Assembly: GCA_019634955.1 (NCBI GenBank)
Contig: JAHCAK010000001.1
Location: 1-64,000, forward strand
DNA from: Burkholderiales bacterium
Lineage (GTDB): Bacteria; Pseudomonadota; Gammaproteobacteria; Burkholderiales; Usitatibacteraceae
Direction of reading: 5' to 3'
DNA length: 64,000 nucleotides
Under the pieces are notes generated by a model. The model did not search any database. It was not told the origin of the DNA and saw only the letters and a program-made list of their open reading frames with translations. Shown here piece after piece: positions 29,472 through 39,294 of this stretch; the stretch's first letter is position 1; each line of letters begins with the position of its first letter. The translations under genes and the position numbers were made by a program.

Positions 29472-31217
29472 TCAGGCCGGGAACAGCCGGAACCCCACGC
29501 GCCCGGGCTCGTTGTGCATGAGCTCGATGGCGTAGCCCGACTGGGCGGCCAGGCGCGCCACCTGGTACAGGCCGATCCCGAAGCCCTCGCCGTCCGGGGC
29601 CAGGATCGGCTCGCGGAAGAGGGTCTTCGCGATGCCGGCGGGAATGGCGTCGCCGGAGTTCTCGAAGGCAAGCTCCGCGCGGCCTTCGGCCAGGGTCAGC
29701 ATCGCCTTCATGCGGACTTCGGCGCCGCCCTTCCCGCGCGCGTTGTCGATGCAGTTCTCGAGGAAGGCGTCGAAGAGGTTGGCGGGCACCGTGACCTCGC
29801 CGTCCAGCCGGCCCTCGAATGTGACCTCTCCGGAGCCGTGCCGGCGCCCCGCGTCGGCCCACCAGGATCGCGCCGGACGCAGCGAATCGCGCGTCTCGAC
29901 CTGCGGGGAACGCAGCTGGTCCAGCGTCGCCTGCAGCCTGCGCGTGAGCTGCGGAAGCTGGCGCTGCAGAAGGTTCGCATACGCCGGGTCGAGGGCGCCC
30001 TCGCCGGGCGCGGCCGAGGTGAGCGCGAAGAGCGACTGGAGCAGGTTCTTCACGTCGTGGGTGAGGCGCGCCCCGGTCTCGTGGACGGCCTTGAGGTAGG
30101 CGTTTCGCCGCATCTCCGCCTCGCGGCGCTTGCTCTCGTAGAACTCGCCCACCACCTGCGCGAGGAGGCGCATGTGCAGGAAGAGCGCGGGGGAGAGCGC
30201 GATCTCCGTGTGGAAGGCGAGCTCCAGCCCGTGGAAGCCGAAGCGCACGACGTTTTCGGACTCCACGCCGAACTCGCCCTCGCCGTCCGCGGACTTCCAG
30301 CGGCCGCCGCGGATCCAGGGCAGTTCCCCGACCAGCACGAGAGCCTGCCCGAGGAAGCGTTGCGGGTCCTGCTCGTGTTCCGCGAGCTCGGCCACGCGCC
30401 GCATCCAGGTCTCGAAGGGCATGCCCACGGACATGAGGTAGCGCGACAGGTAGGTGCGAAGCCCGCCGAAACCCTCGCGCGGCCCCCAGAAGACGGCCAG
30501 CACGAAGAGCGTCGCGCCGAAGCCGATGACCGTGAGGCCCGCGGAAGTGAAGTACTCGCCGTCGGTGTAGCGCATCAGCGCGATCGACCCCAGCACCAGC
30601 ACGACCACCAGCTGGAAGACGAGCACCGCGTAGAAGAAGTCGAACACCTGCCGCGAGTCGTCGTCCTTCGGGTCGAACGGCAGGAACACGAGCGCGACGA
30701 GGGAAAGCGGCAGCAGGAGCGTGGCGAACGCGGCGATGGGCTCCGGAATGGCCGGCTCTCTCAGCACCAGCCGCGGCACCGTCCACAGCAGCATCATCGA
30801 GGCGAGGTAGAAGAACGCGACGAGGTAGAAGCGCCCGCGCCGAGCGGCCTGCGCGGTGAAGACCTTGCCCCCGAGGATGCCCATCAGCACGCAGATCCAC
30901 GCGCCGATGAGCCAGGCGGGAAGGAAGTAGAGGATCGTGCCGGTGATCGCGGCAAGAAGGGCGAGCGCCACGCGCTCGACCTCGCGGTCGCCCTCGAAGA
31001 ACGGCTGCCAGAGCAGGAACAGGCCGAAGTGGATCAGGAGCCAGATGCGCTGGTAGGCCCCGCCCGGCTCGGAGATGAGCGCCTCGTGCAGCGCGAGCAG
31101 CATCGCGAGCACCACCCAGCGCCGCGAGTTGTGCAGGAAGCGCCCGAGGCGGGTCTTGGCGAAGTCGGTGGAGGACAAGGCAGGCGCGGGTCGGCTGGGC
31201 GACCGATGATCGCACAC
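29472..31217 (-). CDS. Membrane histidine kinase, PrsK-like
   Basis: The kinase has 581 residues. About seven TM segments span residues 30-270. A GAF-like region follows (about 290-370, with PWIRGGRWKS), then a HisKA-like H-box with phospho-acceptor H387 in ARLTHDVKNLLQ and a HATPase_c domain (FLENCIDNARGKG, GEGFGIGLYQVARLAA). A membrane N-terminus plus GAF plus HDxKNL box resembles PrsK. It is convergent with the pilin genes and divergent from the micropeptide-pilin unit. Its likely partner is the PrsR-like regulator at 12054. The GTG at 31217 is uncertain; a TTG at 31178 is possible. Confidence 0.85.
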   Translation of the reverse strand: MCDHRSPSRPAPALSSTDFAKTRLGRFLHNSRRWVVLAMLLALHEALISEPGGAYQRIWLLIHFGLFLLWQPFFEGDREVERVALALLAAITGTILYFLPAWLIGAWICVLMGILGGKVFTAQAARRGRFYLVAFFYLASMMLLWTVPRLVLREPAIPEPIAAFATLLLPLSLVALVFLPFDPKDDDSRQVFDFFYAVLVFQLVVVLVLGSIALMRYTDGEYFTSAGLTVIGFGATLFVLAVFWGPREGFGGLRTYLSRYLMSVGMPFETWMRRVAELAEHEQDPQRFLGQALVLVGELPWIRGGRWKSADGEGEFGVESENVVRFGFHGLELAFHTEIALSPALFLHMRLLAQVVGEFYESKRREAEMRRNAYLKAVHETGARLTHDVKNLLQSLFALTSAAPGEGALDPAYANLLQRQLPQLTRRLQATLDQLRSPQVETRDSLRPARSWWADAGRRHGSGEVTFEGRLDGEVTVPANLFDAFLENCIDNARGKGGAEVRMKAMLTLAEGRAELAFENSGDAIPAGIAKTLFREPILAPDGEGFGIGLYQVARLAAQSGYAIELMHNEPGRVGFRLFPA

Positions 31218-31225
31218 CCGGGTGT
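31214..31225. promoter_or_regulatory. 12-bp palindrome, candidate enhancer site
   Basis: ACACCCGGGTGT is a perfect palindrome about 139 bp upstream of the -12 element at 31358. ACACCCGG recurs at 31237-31244, 23 bp on. The distance suits an enhancer site for a sigma-54 activator. It overlaps the annotated GTG of the divergent kinase. Confidence 0.4.
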
Positions 31226-31239
31226 CGGATCGGTGGACA

Positions 31240-31260
31240 CCCGGACACCACCTGTCCGGG
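31240..31260. promoter_or_regulatory. 8-bp inverted repeat, candidate enhancer site
   Basis: CCCGGACA (31240-31247) and TGTCCGGG (31253-31260) flank a 5-bp centre, about 108 bp upstream of the -12 element. There is no T-run, so it does not look like a terminator. It may be the second binding site of a dimeric activator. Confidence 0.42.
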
Positions 31261-31344
31261 ATCTCGACAGTTCACTGGCCGGCGGGCCGCCGAAAACACC
31301 GGGGCTTTCCGATTAATTGTTCAGAAACATGCACTTGAAGCACT

Positions 31345-31360
31345 TGGCACGCCGGTTGCA
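31345..31360 (+). promoter_or_regulatory. Sigma-54 promoter (-24/-12) of the micropeptide-pilin unit
   Basis: TGGCACGCCGGTTGCA matches the sigma-54 consensus TGGCACG-N4-TTGCW at every defined position, with GG at 31346-31347 and GC at 31358-31359 spaced by 10 bp. Transcription should start near 31371, 26 nt before the micropeptide ATG. Both rpoN and a sigma-54 activator gene are in the window. Confidence 0.85.
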
Positions 31361-31396
31361 ATGGACAGGGTGCACAAACCGTCTCAGGAGACCGCC

Positions 31397-31522
31397 ATGA
31401 AGACCCCGAAACTCCAGCCGCTCGACGCCGCCGCGTTCCTTCTCGGTGCCGGCCTGCTCGCCGGCCTGGTGGCGCGGATCGCGGAAAACTCCCGCCAGCT
31501 GGCCGCGCTGTTCGGCTTCTGA
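31397..31522 (+). CDS. 41-residue micropeptide with a membrane-type helix
   Basis: This open frame of 41 codons starts ATG at 31397 with AGGAG 6 nt upstream and ends TGA at 31520-31522. The peptide starts MKTPKLQPLDAAAFLLGAG, has one hydrophobic stretch (about 12-26) and an amphipathic tail ending ALFGF. It is the first gene behind the sigma-54 promoter and lies 33 nt before the major pilin gene. No family is recognised. It could be a small membrane factor for pilin handling or a leader peptide. Confidence 0.65.
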   Translation: MKTPKLQPLDAAAFLLGAGLLAGLVARIAENSRQLAALFGF

Positions 31523-31555
31523 GCGACAACCGTTCCGAAAACAGGAGCTCACACC

Positions 31556-32248
31556 ATGAAATCGCAACAATCCGGCTTCACGCTCGTCGAGATCGCGATC
31601 GTGCTCGTGATCATCGGCCTGCTCCTCGGGGGCATCCTCAAGGGCCAGGAGCTGATCAACAGCGCGCGCGTGAAGAACCTCGCGAACGACTTCCGCACTA
31701 TTCCCACCTACATCTACGCCTTCCAGGACAAGTTCAAGGCCCTGCCCGGCGACGACGCGCAGGTGGTCACCCACGTCACCGGCGCCACGCTCGCCACCAC
31801 GCCGGCCGGCACCCAGGGCAACGGCGTCATCAACGGCCTGTGGAGCACGACGACCGGCTCGGACGAGACGGCGCTCTTCTGGCAGCACGTGCGCCTCGCC
31901 AACGTGGCCTCCGGCCCCACGACCGTGGGCGACCTCTCCGACGCCGACCCGTACGTGCCCAAGAACGCCAACGGCGGCCGCATCGGCATCAGCAGCGCGC
32001 AGGATTCGCAGATCCAGATCGACAACTCGACCACGAACGCGACCAACCCGATGCGCGGCACCTACCAGATCTGCTCGAAGGGCATCCTCGGGAAGTTCGT
32101 GAAGCAGCTCGACATCCAGATGGACGACGGCAACACGGGCTCCGGCTCCATGCGCGCCCAGGCCGACAACGCCGCGCTGGGCTCGGCCTCCACGGCGACG
32201 GCGAGCATCGACGACGCGACGAGCTACACGGTCTGCATGACTTTCTGA
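31556..32248 (+). CDS. Major type IV pilin, MshA-like prepilin
   Basis: This prepilin of 230 residues has a short leader MKSQQSG, cleavage before FTLVEIAIVLVIIGLLLGG and Glu +5. The segment FRTIPTYIYAFQDKFKALPGDD follows the helix. A Cys pair (ICSKG near 180 and YTVCMTF at the end) can form the C-terminal disulfide loop. AGGAG lies about 10 nt before the ATG. It is the only pilin outside the machinery operon and is preceded by the sigma-54 promoter and followed by a terminator, as expected for a highly expressed major subunit. It lacks the LPCP motifs. Confidence 0.85.
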   Translation: MKSQQSGFTLVEIAIVLVIIGLLLGGILKGQELINSARVKNLANDFRTIPTYIYAFQDKFKALPGDDAQVVTHVTGATLATTPAGTQGNGVINGLWSTTTGSDETALFWQHVRLANVASGPTTVGDLSDADPYVPKNANGGRIGISSAQDSQIQIDNSTTNATNPMRGTYQICSKGILGKFVKQLDIQMDDGNTGSGSMRAQADNAALGSASTATASIDDATSYTVCMTF

Positions 32249-32273
32249 CCGGCGGCACCCCCGCATCGCCACG

Positions 32274-32298
32274 AACGGCCCGCCTCGGCGGGCCGTTT
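32274..32298 (+). terminator. Rho-independent terminator after the major pilin
   Basis: AACGGCCCGC (32274-32283) pairs with GCGGGCCGTT (32288-32297) around a CTCG tetraloop, followed by a short T-run. It separates the pilin gene from the convergent antiporter gene and may act on both strands. Confidence 0.65.
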
Positions 32299-32310
32299 CG
32301 CTTCCGGGCC

Positions 32311-34278
32311 TCAGCCCTGCAGCAGCCGCATCTCCGCCTTCGCGAGCGCCTCCTGAGAGCCCAGCAGCACGACGATGTCGTTCTCGCGAAGCCGCATGCC
32401 CTTCGAGGGGTTCGTCTCGCGCACGCCCTGGCGCCGGACGGCGGTGACTTCCACCTCCATCGCGTCGAGGTTGAGGCTCTCGAGCGTCATGCCCACGCAG
32501 GCGGCGCTGGGGCCGACCATCACGCTTCGCAGCCGCGGCTGCGCCGCCTCGGCCTCGTCCTCCGTGTCCGTCGCGCCCGGGAAGAACCCGCTCATGAGGT
32601 GGTAGCGCTCCGCGCGGACGTCCCTGAGCCGCCGCAGCACGCGGTTGAGCGGCACGCCCAGCAGCATCATGGTCTGCGTGGCCAGCATGAGCGAGCCCTC
32701 GACCACCTCGGCCACGATCTCGGCCGCGCCCGCCTCGCGCAGCTTCCCCACGTCCGTGTCGTCCCAGGTGCGCACGATCACGGGCAGCTCGGGGCGCATC
32801 TCGCGCACGTGCGCGAGGATGGTGAGCGCCTTCGTCGTGTCCGCGAAGCTCACCACCACGGCCATCGCCCGTGACAGCGCCGCGGCGGCGAGCACCTCGC
32901 GCCGCGAGGCATCCCCGAAGACGACGGAATCGCCCGCCGCCGCCGCCTGCCGCACCCGCTCGGGGTCCGCGTCCAGCGCGATCACCGACACGCCCTCGCG
33001 CTCGAGGAAGCGCGCGAGCGCCTGGCCGCTCCGGCCGTAGCCGCAGACGATCACGTGCCCCTGGGTCGCCATCGTCTTCACCGCGAGCTGGTGCAGGGCC
33101 ATCGCGCGCTGCGTCCACTCGCTCGCGACGAAGTAGAGGACGATCCGCTCGGAGTTGGCCATGAGCAGCGGCGTCACGATCATCGACAGGAGCGCGCCCG
33201 CGAGCACCACCTGCAGCGTCGCCGGGTCGAGCGCCCCCTGCCGGCCCGCGAGGGACAACAGCACGAACCCGAACTCCCCCGCGGGGGCCAGCGCCAGCGC
33301 GCAGCGAAGCGCCGTGGGCTTCTCGTTGCCGAACTGCCGCGCGAGCCAGAACACGAGGGCGAACTTGACCGCGAGCAGCGCGACCAGCACGACCGCCACC
33401 TGCAGCCACTGCGTGGCGACCACCTTCGGGTCGAGGAGCATCCCGATCGTCACGAAGAAGAACCCCAGCAGCACGTCGCGGAAGGGCTTGATGTAGTCGT
33501 CGACCTGGTAGCGGTACTCCGTCTCGCTGATGAGCATCCCCGCGAGGAAGGCGCCGAGGGCGAGGGAGAGCCCCGCGAGCTCCGTGACCCACGCGAGGCC
33601 GAGCGTCACGAGCAGCACGAAGAGCACGAAGAGCTCCGAGGACTTCTGCTTGGCCACGATGTGGAAGAGCGGCCGCATGAGCCGCTGCCCGACGAAGAGC
33701 ACCACCGCGAGCACGACGGCGGCCTTGAGGAGCGCCATCGCCATCGCCCCGGCAAGCGCCTCCGCGGGCAAGGCCAGCGCGGGGATGAGCACGAGGAGCG
33801 GGATCACCGCCAGGTCCTGGAAGAGGAGCACGCCCATGATCTGGCGCCCGGCGGGCGTGTGCAGCTGCGCCTGTTCGGCGAGCGTCTTCGAAATGATCGC
33901 CGTCGACGACATCGCCAGCACGCCGCCCACGATGAGGCCCGTGGTCCACGATTGCCCGGCCAGGAGCGCGGCCCCCGCGGCCAGCGCCATGGTGAGGGCC
34001 ACCTGCGCGCCACCGAAGCCGAACACCGTGCGCCGCATGGCCATGAGTTGCGGCAGGCTGAACTCGAGGCCCACCGAGAACATGAGGAAGACGACGCCGA
34101 ACTCCGCGAGGTAGCTCTTGTCCTCGGAGGCCGCGACCAGTTCCAGCGCGCCCGGCCCGATGGCCGCGCCGACGAGGAGGTAGCCCAGGATCGCCGGCAT
34201 CGACAGCCGCCGGAAAAGGACCACGACCGCCACGGCGGAGCCGAGCAGGATCAGGGCGACGGGAAGGGCGTCATGCAT
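32311..34278 (-). CDS. CPA2-family monovalent cation/proton antiporter with TrkA domains (KefB-like)
   Basis: This inner membrane antiporter has 655 residues. The Na_H_exchanger domain spans about 1-380 with 12-13 TM segments. A TrkA_N (RCK) Rossmann domain follows (VIVCGYGRSGQALARFLE, about 405-520), then a TrkA_C domain (about 560-650). That is the Kef/YbaL plan for K+ or Na+ efflux gated by a cytoplasmic nucleotide. No KefF/KefG ancillary protein is adjacent. It is convergent with the major pilin and divergent from kdsD. Confidence 0.9.
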   Translation of the reverse strand: MHDALPVALILLGSAVAVVVLFRRLSMPAILGYLLVGAAIGPGALELVAASEDKSYLAEFGVVFLMFSVGLEFSLPQLMAMRRTVFGFGGAQVALTMALAAGAALLAGQSWTTGLIVGGVLAMSSTAIISKTLAEQAQLHTPAGRQIMGVLLFQDLAVIPLLVLIPALALPAEALAGAMAMALLKAAVVLAVVLFVGQRLMRPLFHIVAKQKSSELFVLFVLLVTLGLAWVTELAGLSLALGAFLAGMLISETEYRYQVDDYIKPFRDVLLGFFFVTIGMLLDPKVVATQWLQVAVVLVALLAVKFALVFWLARQFGNEKPTALRCALALAPAGEFGFVLLSLAGRQGALDPATLQVVLAGALLSMIVTPLLMANSERIVLYFVASEWTQRAMALHQLAVKTMATQGHVIVCGYGRSGQALARFLEREGVSVIALDADPERVRQAAAAGDSVVFGDASRREVLAAAALSRAMAVVVSFADTTKALTILAHVREMRPELPVIVRTWDDTDVGKLREAGAAEIVAEVVEGSLMLATQTMMLLGVPLNRVLRRLRDVRAERYHLMSGFFPGATDTEDEAEAAQPRLRSVMVGPSAACVGMTLESLNLDAMEVEVTAVRRQGVRETNPSKGMRLRENDIVVLLGSQEALAKAEMRLLQG

Positions 34279-34313
34279 CGTGGGCGCGGGCGGCGGGGGT
34301 GGGGCAATCCCTT

Positions 34314-34319
34314 TATACT
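34314..34319 (+). promoter_or_regulatory. -10 box (TATACT) immediately before kdsD
   Basis: TATACT ends 7 bp before the kdsD GTG, placing the predicted transcript start at or next to the start codon. No Shine-Dalgarno is present and no good -35 is found. A leaderless kdsD message is possible. Confidence 0.42.
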
Positions 34320-34326
34320 TTCCCCC

Positions 34327-35331
34327 GTGACAAATCTACACCATCCCCGCGTCGCGCCCGATGGCGCGCGCATCCTCGAGCTGGCGAGGGAAGTGCTCGT
34401 GATCGAGTCCGCGGCCGTGGCCGCGCTCGCGTCGCGGCTGGGCGAATCCTTCCTCGCCGCGGTGGAGGCGATCTTCGCCTCCGCGGGGCGCGTCGTCGTC
34501 ACCGGCATGGGCAAGAGCGGCCACGTGGGCGGCAAGATCGCCTCGACCCTCGCCTCCACCGGCACGCCCGCGTTCTTCATGCACCCCGGCGAGGCGAGCC
34601 ACGGCGACCTCGGCATGATCGCCGGCGGCGACGTGGTGATCGCGATATCGAATTCAGGCGAGTCCGACGAGATCCTGCGCATCCTGCCCCTCATCAAGCG
34701 CCGCGGCGCGAAGGTCATCGCCATCACGGGCCGGCCGCGCTCCACGCTCGCGACCGAGGCCGACGTGCACCTCGACGCCGCGGTGGAGAAGGAGGCGTGC
34801 CCGATGAACCTCGCGCCCACGGCGAGCACCACCGCCGTGCTCGCGCTGGGCGACGCGCTCGCCGTGGCGCTGCTGGAGAAGCGCGGCTTCGGCGAGAGCG
34901 ACTACGCGATGCACCACCCGGGCGGCGCGCTGGGCAGGAAGCTGCTGCTGCATGTGTCCGACCTGATGCACACCGGCGACCGCCTTCCCCGCGTGGGCGC
35001 GGGCGCGACGCTCAAGGAGGCGATCCTCGAGATGAGCCAGAAGGGCCTGGGCATGACCGCCATCGTCGACGGCGAGGGCCGCGTGGCCGGGCTCTTCACC
35101 GACGGCGACCTGCGCCGCACGCTCGAGCGGCACGAGGACATCCGCGGCCTGACGGTCGCCGAGGTGATGACGCGCAATCCGCGCTCGATCGGCCCTTCCC
35201 GCCTCGCCGCCGAGGCGGCGCAGGTCATGCAGGCGCACCACGTGAGCGGCCGGCTGCTCGTGGTCGACGACGACGGCAGGCTGGTCGGCGCCATCCACGT
35301 GGACGACCTGCTGCGGGCCGGCGTGATCTGA
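34327..35331 (+). CDS. kdsD: Arabinose-5-phosphate isomerase KdsD (KpsF/GutQ family)
   Basis: KdsD converts ribulose 5-phosphate to arabinose 5-phosphate, the first step to KDO for LPS. It has 334 residues. A SIS sugar isomerase domain (about 40-190) has VTGMGKSGHVGGKIASTLAS and SNSGESDE. Two CBS domains follow (about 210-330), including FTDGDLRRTLE. The GTG start at 34327 reproduces the N-terminal length of the family. It begins a kds-lpt operon. Confidence 0.96.
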   Translation: MTNLHHPRVAPDGARILELAREVLVIESAAVAALASRLGESFLAAVEAIFASAGRVVVTGMGKSGHVGGKIASTLASTGTPAFFMHPGEASHGDLGMIAGGDVVIAISNSGESDEILRILPLIKRRGAKVIAITGRPRSTLATEADVHLDAAVEKEACPMNLAPTASTTAVLALGDALAVALLEKRGFGESDYAMHHPGGALGRKLLLHVSDLMHTGDRLPRVGAGATLKEAILEMSQKGLGMTAIVDGEGRVAGLFTDGDLRRTLERHEDIRGLTVAEVMTRNPRSIGPSRLAAEAAQVMQAHHVSGRLLVVDDDGRLVGAIHVDDLLRAGVI

Positions 35332-35341
35332 GGCCGCGCCC

Positions 35342-35869
35342 ATGGACACGAGCGCCCGCGCCCGCGCGATCCGGCTCGCGCTTTTCGACGTCGACGGCGT
35401 GCTGACGGACGGCCGGATCTACTACGGTCCCGACGGCGAGGCGATGAAGGCCTTCCACATCCTCGACGGCCACGGCCTGAAGATGCTCGCGCGCACGGGC
35501 GTGGCCACGGGCCTGCTTTCGGGCCGCAGCTCCGGCGCGACCGCCGTACGCGCCCGCGAGCTGGGCATCGCGCACGTGATCCTCGGCGCCGACGACAAGC
35601 TCGCGCACTTCGAGCGCCTGCGCGGGGAGCTGGGGCTGGAGGCCTCGCAGTGCGCGTTCGTGGGCGACGACCTGCCCGACATCCCGGTGCTCGCGCGCTG
35701 CGGGCTCGCGGTCGCGGTGGCCAACGCGGTGCCCGAGGTGAAGGCGGTCGCGCACCATGTCACGGCCGCGCGCGGCGGCGAGGGCGCCGTGCGCGAGATC
35801 TGCGAGCTGGTGATGCGGGCGCAAGGCACGCTGGAAACCGCTGCGGGCCGCCACGGGGCGCGGAGCTAG
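35342..35869 (+). CDS. kdsC: KDO-8-phosphate phosphatase KdsC
   Basis: This HAD-family phosphatase releases KDO from KDO 8-phosphate. It has 175 residues. Motif I is FDVDGVLTDG, motif II SGRSS, and motif IV FVGDDLPDIPVL. The lack of a cap domain and short length fit KdsC tetramers. It lies 10 nt after kdsD and 3 nt before lptC. Confidence 0.96.
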   Translation: MDTSARARAIRLALFDVDGVLTDGRIYYGPDGEAMKAFHILDGHGLKMLARTGVATGLLSGRSSGATAVRARELGIAHVILGADDKLAHFERLRGELGLEASQCAFVGDDLPDIPVLARCGLAVAVANAVPEVKAVAHHVTAARGGEGAVREICELVMRAQGTLETAAGRHGARS

Positions 35870-35872
35870 CGC

Positions 35873-36439
35873 GTGGTCCGGCCGTCGTCCTGGCTTCCGC
35901 TGGGCCTGCTCGGCGTGCTCGTCGCGGTCACGTGGTGGCTGGACCAGCTCGTCCAGCCGCAGCCCGCGCGCGGCGACGCCAAGCTGCGCCACGACCCCGA
36001 CCTCATCGTCGAGAACTTCAACGCGCGCAAGTTCGGCGAGGACGGGCGGACCCTCTACACCCTCGTCGCGCGCAAGATGGTACATTACCCCGACGACGAC
36101 TCGGCGCTCCTCGAGCGCATCGGTTTCGAGGCCTTCGAGCCGCGCCAGCCCCGGGTGACGATCCGCTCCGAGACCGGCCGGATGCTCGAGGGCGGCGACC
36201 GCATCTGGTTCGAGGGCAACGTCGTGATGGTGCGGGAGGCCGACGGGAAGTACGACGAGTCCCGGCTCACCACCGAGCGCCTGCTGGTCCTGCCGGATGC
36301 CGGCGTGGCACGCACCACCGGCCCGGTGCTGCTGGAGAACCCCGGTGCCCGCGTCGAGGCCGCGGGGCTGGAACTCAACAACCAGACGCGCGTGCTGAAG
36401 CTCGACCGCGTGCGCGCCACCTACAAGCCCCGACGCTGA
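35873..36439 (+). CDS. lptC: LPS export protein LptC
   Basis: This bitopic inner membrane protein bridges LptBFG to LptA. It has 188 residues. One N-terminal TM helix (about 7-24) is followed by a periplasmic beta-jellyroll strand series ([26 protein letters not shown]). The GTG start at 35873 follows kdsC closely. The stop overlaps the lptA ATG by one base. Confidence 0.93.
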   Translation: MVRPSSWLPLGLLGVLVAVTWWLDQLVQPQPARGDAKLRHDPDLIVENFNARKFGEDGRTLYTLVARKMVHYPDDDSALLERIGFEAFEPRQPRVTIRSETGRMLEGGDRIWFEGNVVMVREADGKYDESRLTTERLLVLPDAGVARTTGPVLLENPGARVEAAGLELNNQTRVLKLDRVRATYKPRR

Positions 36440-37055
36440 TGCGCGCACTGCCTTCCACCGCCCTCTTCTCCCTGCGGCTCCTGGCCGCCGGCGCTTTCGC
36501 GCTCTCGCTCGCCGCGCCCGCGGCCGCCGAGAAATCCGATCGCGAGAAGGAGATCCAGGTGCTCGCCGACCGCCTGTCAGCGGACGACGCGAAGAAGGAG
36601 GCCGTCTACGAAGGCAACGTGATCGTCACGCAGGGCACGATGCGCATCACCTCCGCGAGGATCGTCGTGCGCGAGGACGCCGAGGGCTACCGCAAGTACG
36701 TGGCCACGGGCGATCCGGTCACCTTCCGCCAGAAGCGCGACAAGGTCGACGACTGGATCGACGGCTCGGCGCAGCGCGCGGAATTCGACGACAGGAACGA
36801 CCAGCTCCGGCTCTTCAACGGCGCCCGGCTGCGCAGCTCGCAAGGGGAGCTCGCCGGCGACTACATCTCGTACGACCGCGCCAAGGAATTCTTCGAGGTC
36901 ACCGGCGCCGCGCCCGGCGCGCCCGCGCCCGCCGCCAGCTCGCGCGTGAAGGCGACGATCATCCCGCAGAAGAAGGGCGCCGACGGCAAGGCCGCGCCGG
37001 CCTCCCCCCAGCCGCCCGTCTCCCTCAAGCCCGACCCGGGCCCCGGCACCACGCC

Positions 37056-37059
<4 letters not shown>
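36439..37059 (+). CDS. lptA: LPS transport periplasmic bridge protein LptA
   Basis: LptA polymerises into the periplasmic LPS bridge between LptC and LptD. It has 206 residues. A signal peptide cleaves after APAAA (about 31). An OstA-like jellyroll follows with [22 protein letters not shown] and a variable Pro/Ala-rich tail of about 45 residues. The ATG at 36439 shares its A with the lptC TGA. Confidence 0.94.
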
Positions 37060-37829
<770 letters not shown>

Positions 37830-37861
37830 CGGGCTCCCGCCTTCGCCCCGCGGCTTTCGAC

Positions 37862-39271
37862 ATGAAGCACAGCCTCCAGCTCAAGCTATCCCAGCACCTC
37901 ACCCTCACGCCGCAGCTCCAGCAATCGATCCGGTTGCTGCAGCTGTCGACGGTCGAGCTCAACCAGGAGCTGGAGCGCTACCTCGCCGAGAACCCGCTGC
38001 TCGAACGCGCCGACCTCGAGGCCGAGGGCGAGGCCCCGCAGGCGGCCCCGTCGACGGAGCCCGCCAACACCGAGGCCGAGCCCGCCACCCAGGTCGACGA
38101 CGCCGCGTCCTTCGGCGACGAGCCCGTGGGCGGCCCGCGCCGCGACGACGACGACCGCGAGGACTTCACGCAGATCGCCGCCGCGGAGCCGACGCTGCAG
38201 GAGTCGCTCATCCGGCAGCTCCAGCTCACCGCGATGAGCGAGCGCGACAAGCGCGTGGCGCTGCTCGTGATCGCGCACCTCGACGGCGACGGCTACCTCA
38301 CGGCGAGCCTGGCGGAGCTTCTCGAGGTGGGCCTCGCGGAGATCCCCGACCTCGACGCCGACGAGATTTCCATCGCGCTGCGCCAGGTCCAGAACCTCGA
38401 GCCGGCCGGCGTGGGCGCGAGGGACCTCGCCGAGTGCCTCGCGCTGCAGCTGAAGGCCCTGGACCCGGCAACGCCCCACCGCGATCGCGCGATCGAGCTG
38501 GTCTCCCGGCACCTCGACGTGCTGGCCGCGCGCGACTTCAACCGGCTGCGGCGCGCCCTCGGCGTCACGGAGGACGAACTGCGCGAGATCCGCGCCCTGA
38601 TCCTCACGCTCGACCCCAAGCCCGGCCGCGCCTACGGCGAGGGTGACGTGCGCTACGTCGTCCCCGACGTGACGGTGCGGAAGGCCGGCGGCCGCTGGGT
38701 CGCGCAGCTGAACCGCGACGCCATGCCGCGGCTTCGCATCAACAAGATGTACGCCGACCTCCTGCAGGCCTCCCGCGACAACGGCGGCCGCAACCTCGCC
38801 GGGCAGCTCCAGGAGGCGCGCTGGCTCATCAAGAACGTCCAGCAGCGCTTCGACACGATCCTGCGCGTGACGCAGGCGATCGTCGACCGGCAGCGCAACT
38901 TCTTCGAGCATGGCGAGGTGGCGATGCGCCCGCTCGTGCTGCGCGAGATCGCCGAGGCCGTCGGCCTGCACGAATCCACCATCTCCCGCGTGACGACGCA
39001 GAAGTACATGCTCACCACGCGCGGCATCTTCGAGCTGAAGTACTTCTTCGGCAGCCACGTCGCGACCGACACGGGCGGCGCCTGCTCGTCGACCGCGATC
39101 CGGGCGCTCATCAAGCAGCTCGTCGCCGCGGAGGACGGCAGGAAACCCCTGTCCGACCACCGCATCTCCGACATCCTCGCCCAGCAGGGCATCCAGGTCG
39201 CGAGGAGGACGGTGGCGAAGTACCGCGAGGCCCTGCACATCCAGCCCGCGAGCATGAGAAAGTCCATCTGA
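37862..39271 (+). CDS. rpoN: RNA polymerase sigma-54 factor RpoN
   Basis: This is the alternative sigma factor for -24/-12 promoters. It has 469 residues. Region I ([19 protein letters not shown]) binds activators, the acidic region II is short, and region III ends with the RpoN box [12 protein letters not shown] that reads the -24 element. A TATAAT (37779-37784) inside the end of lptB could be its own -10. It should serve the promoter at 31345. Confidence 0.97.
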   Translation: MKHSLQLKLSQHLTLTPQLQQSIRLLQLSTVELNQELERYLAENPLLERADLEAEGEAPQAAPSTEPANTEAEPATQVDDAASFGDEPVGGPRRDDDDREDFTQIAAAEPTLQESLIRQLQLTAMSERDKRVALLVIAHLDGDGYLTASLAELLEVGLAEIPDLDADEISIALRQVQNLEPAGVGARDLAECLALQLKALDPATPHRDRAIELVSRHLDVLAARDFNRLRRALGVTEDELREIRALILTLDPKPGRAYGEGDVRYVVPDVTVRKAGGRWVAQLNRDAMPRLRINKMYADLLQASRDNGGRNLAGQLQEARWLIKNVQQRFDTILRVTQAIVDRQRNFFEHGEVAMRPLVLREIAEAVGLHESTISRVTTQKYMLTTRGIFELKYFFGSHVATDTGGACSSTAIRALIKQLVAAEDGRKPLSDHRISDILAQQGIQVARRTVAKYREALHIQPASMRKSI

Positions 39272-39294
39272 ACCAGAACCACGAGGAGAACACG

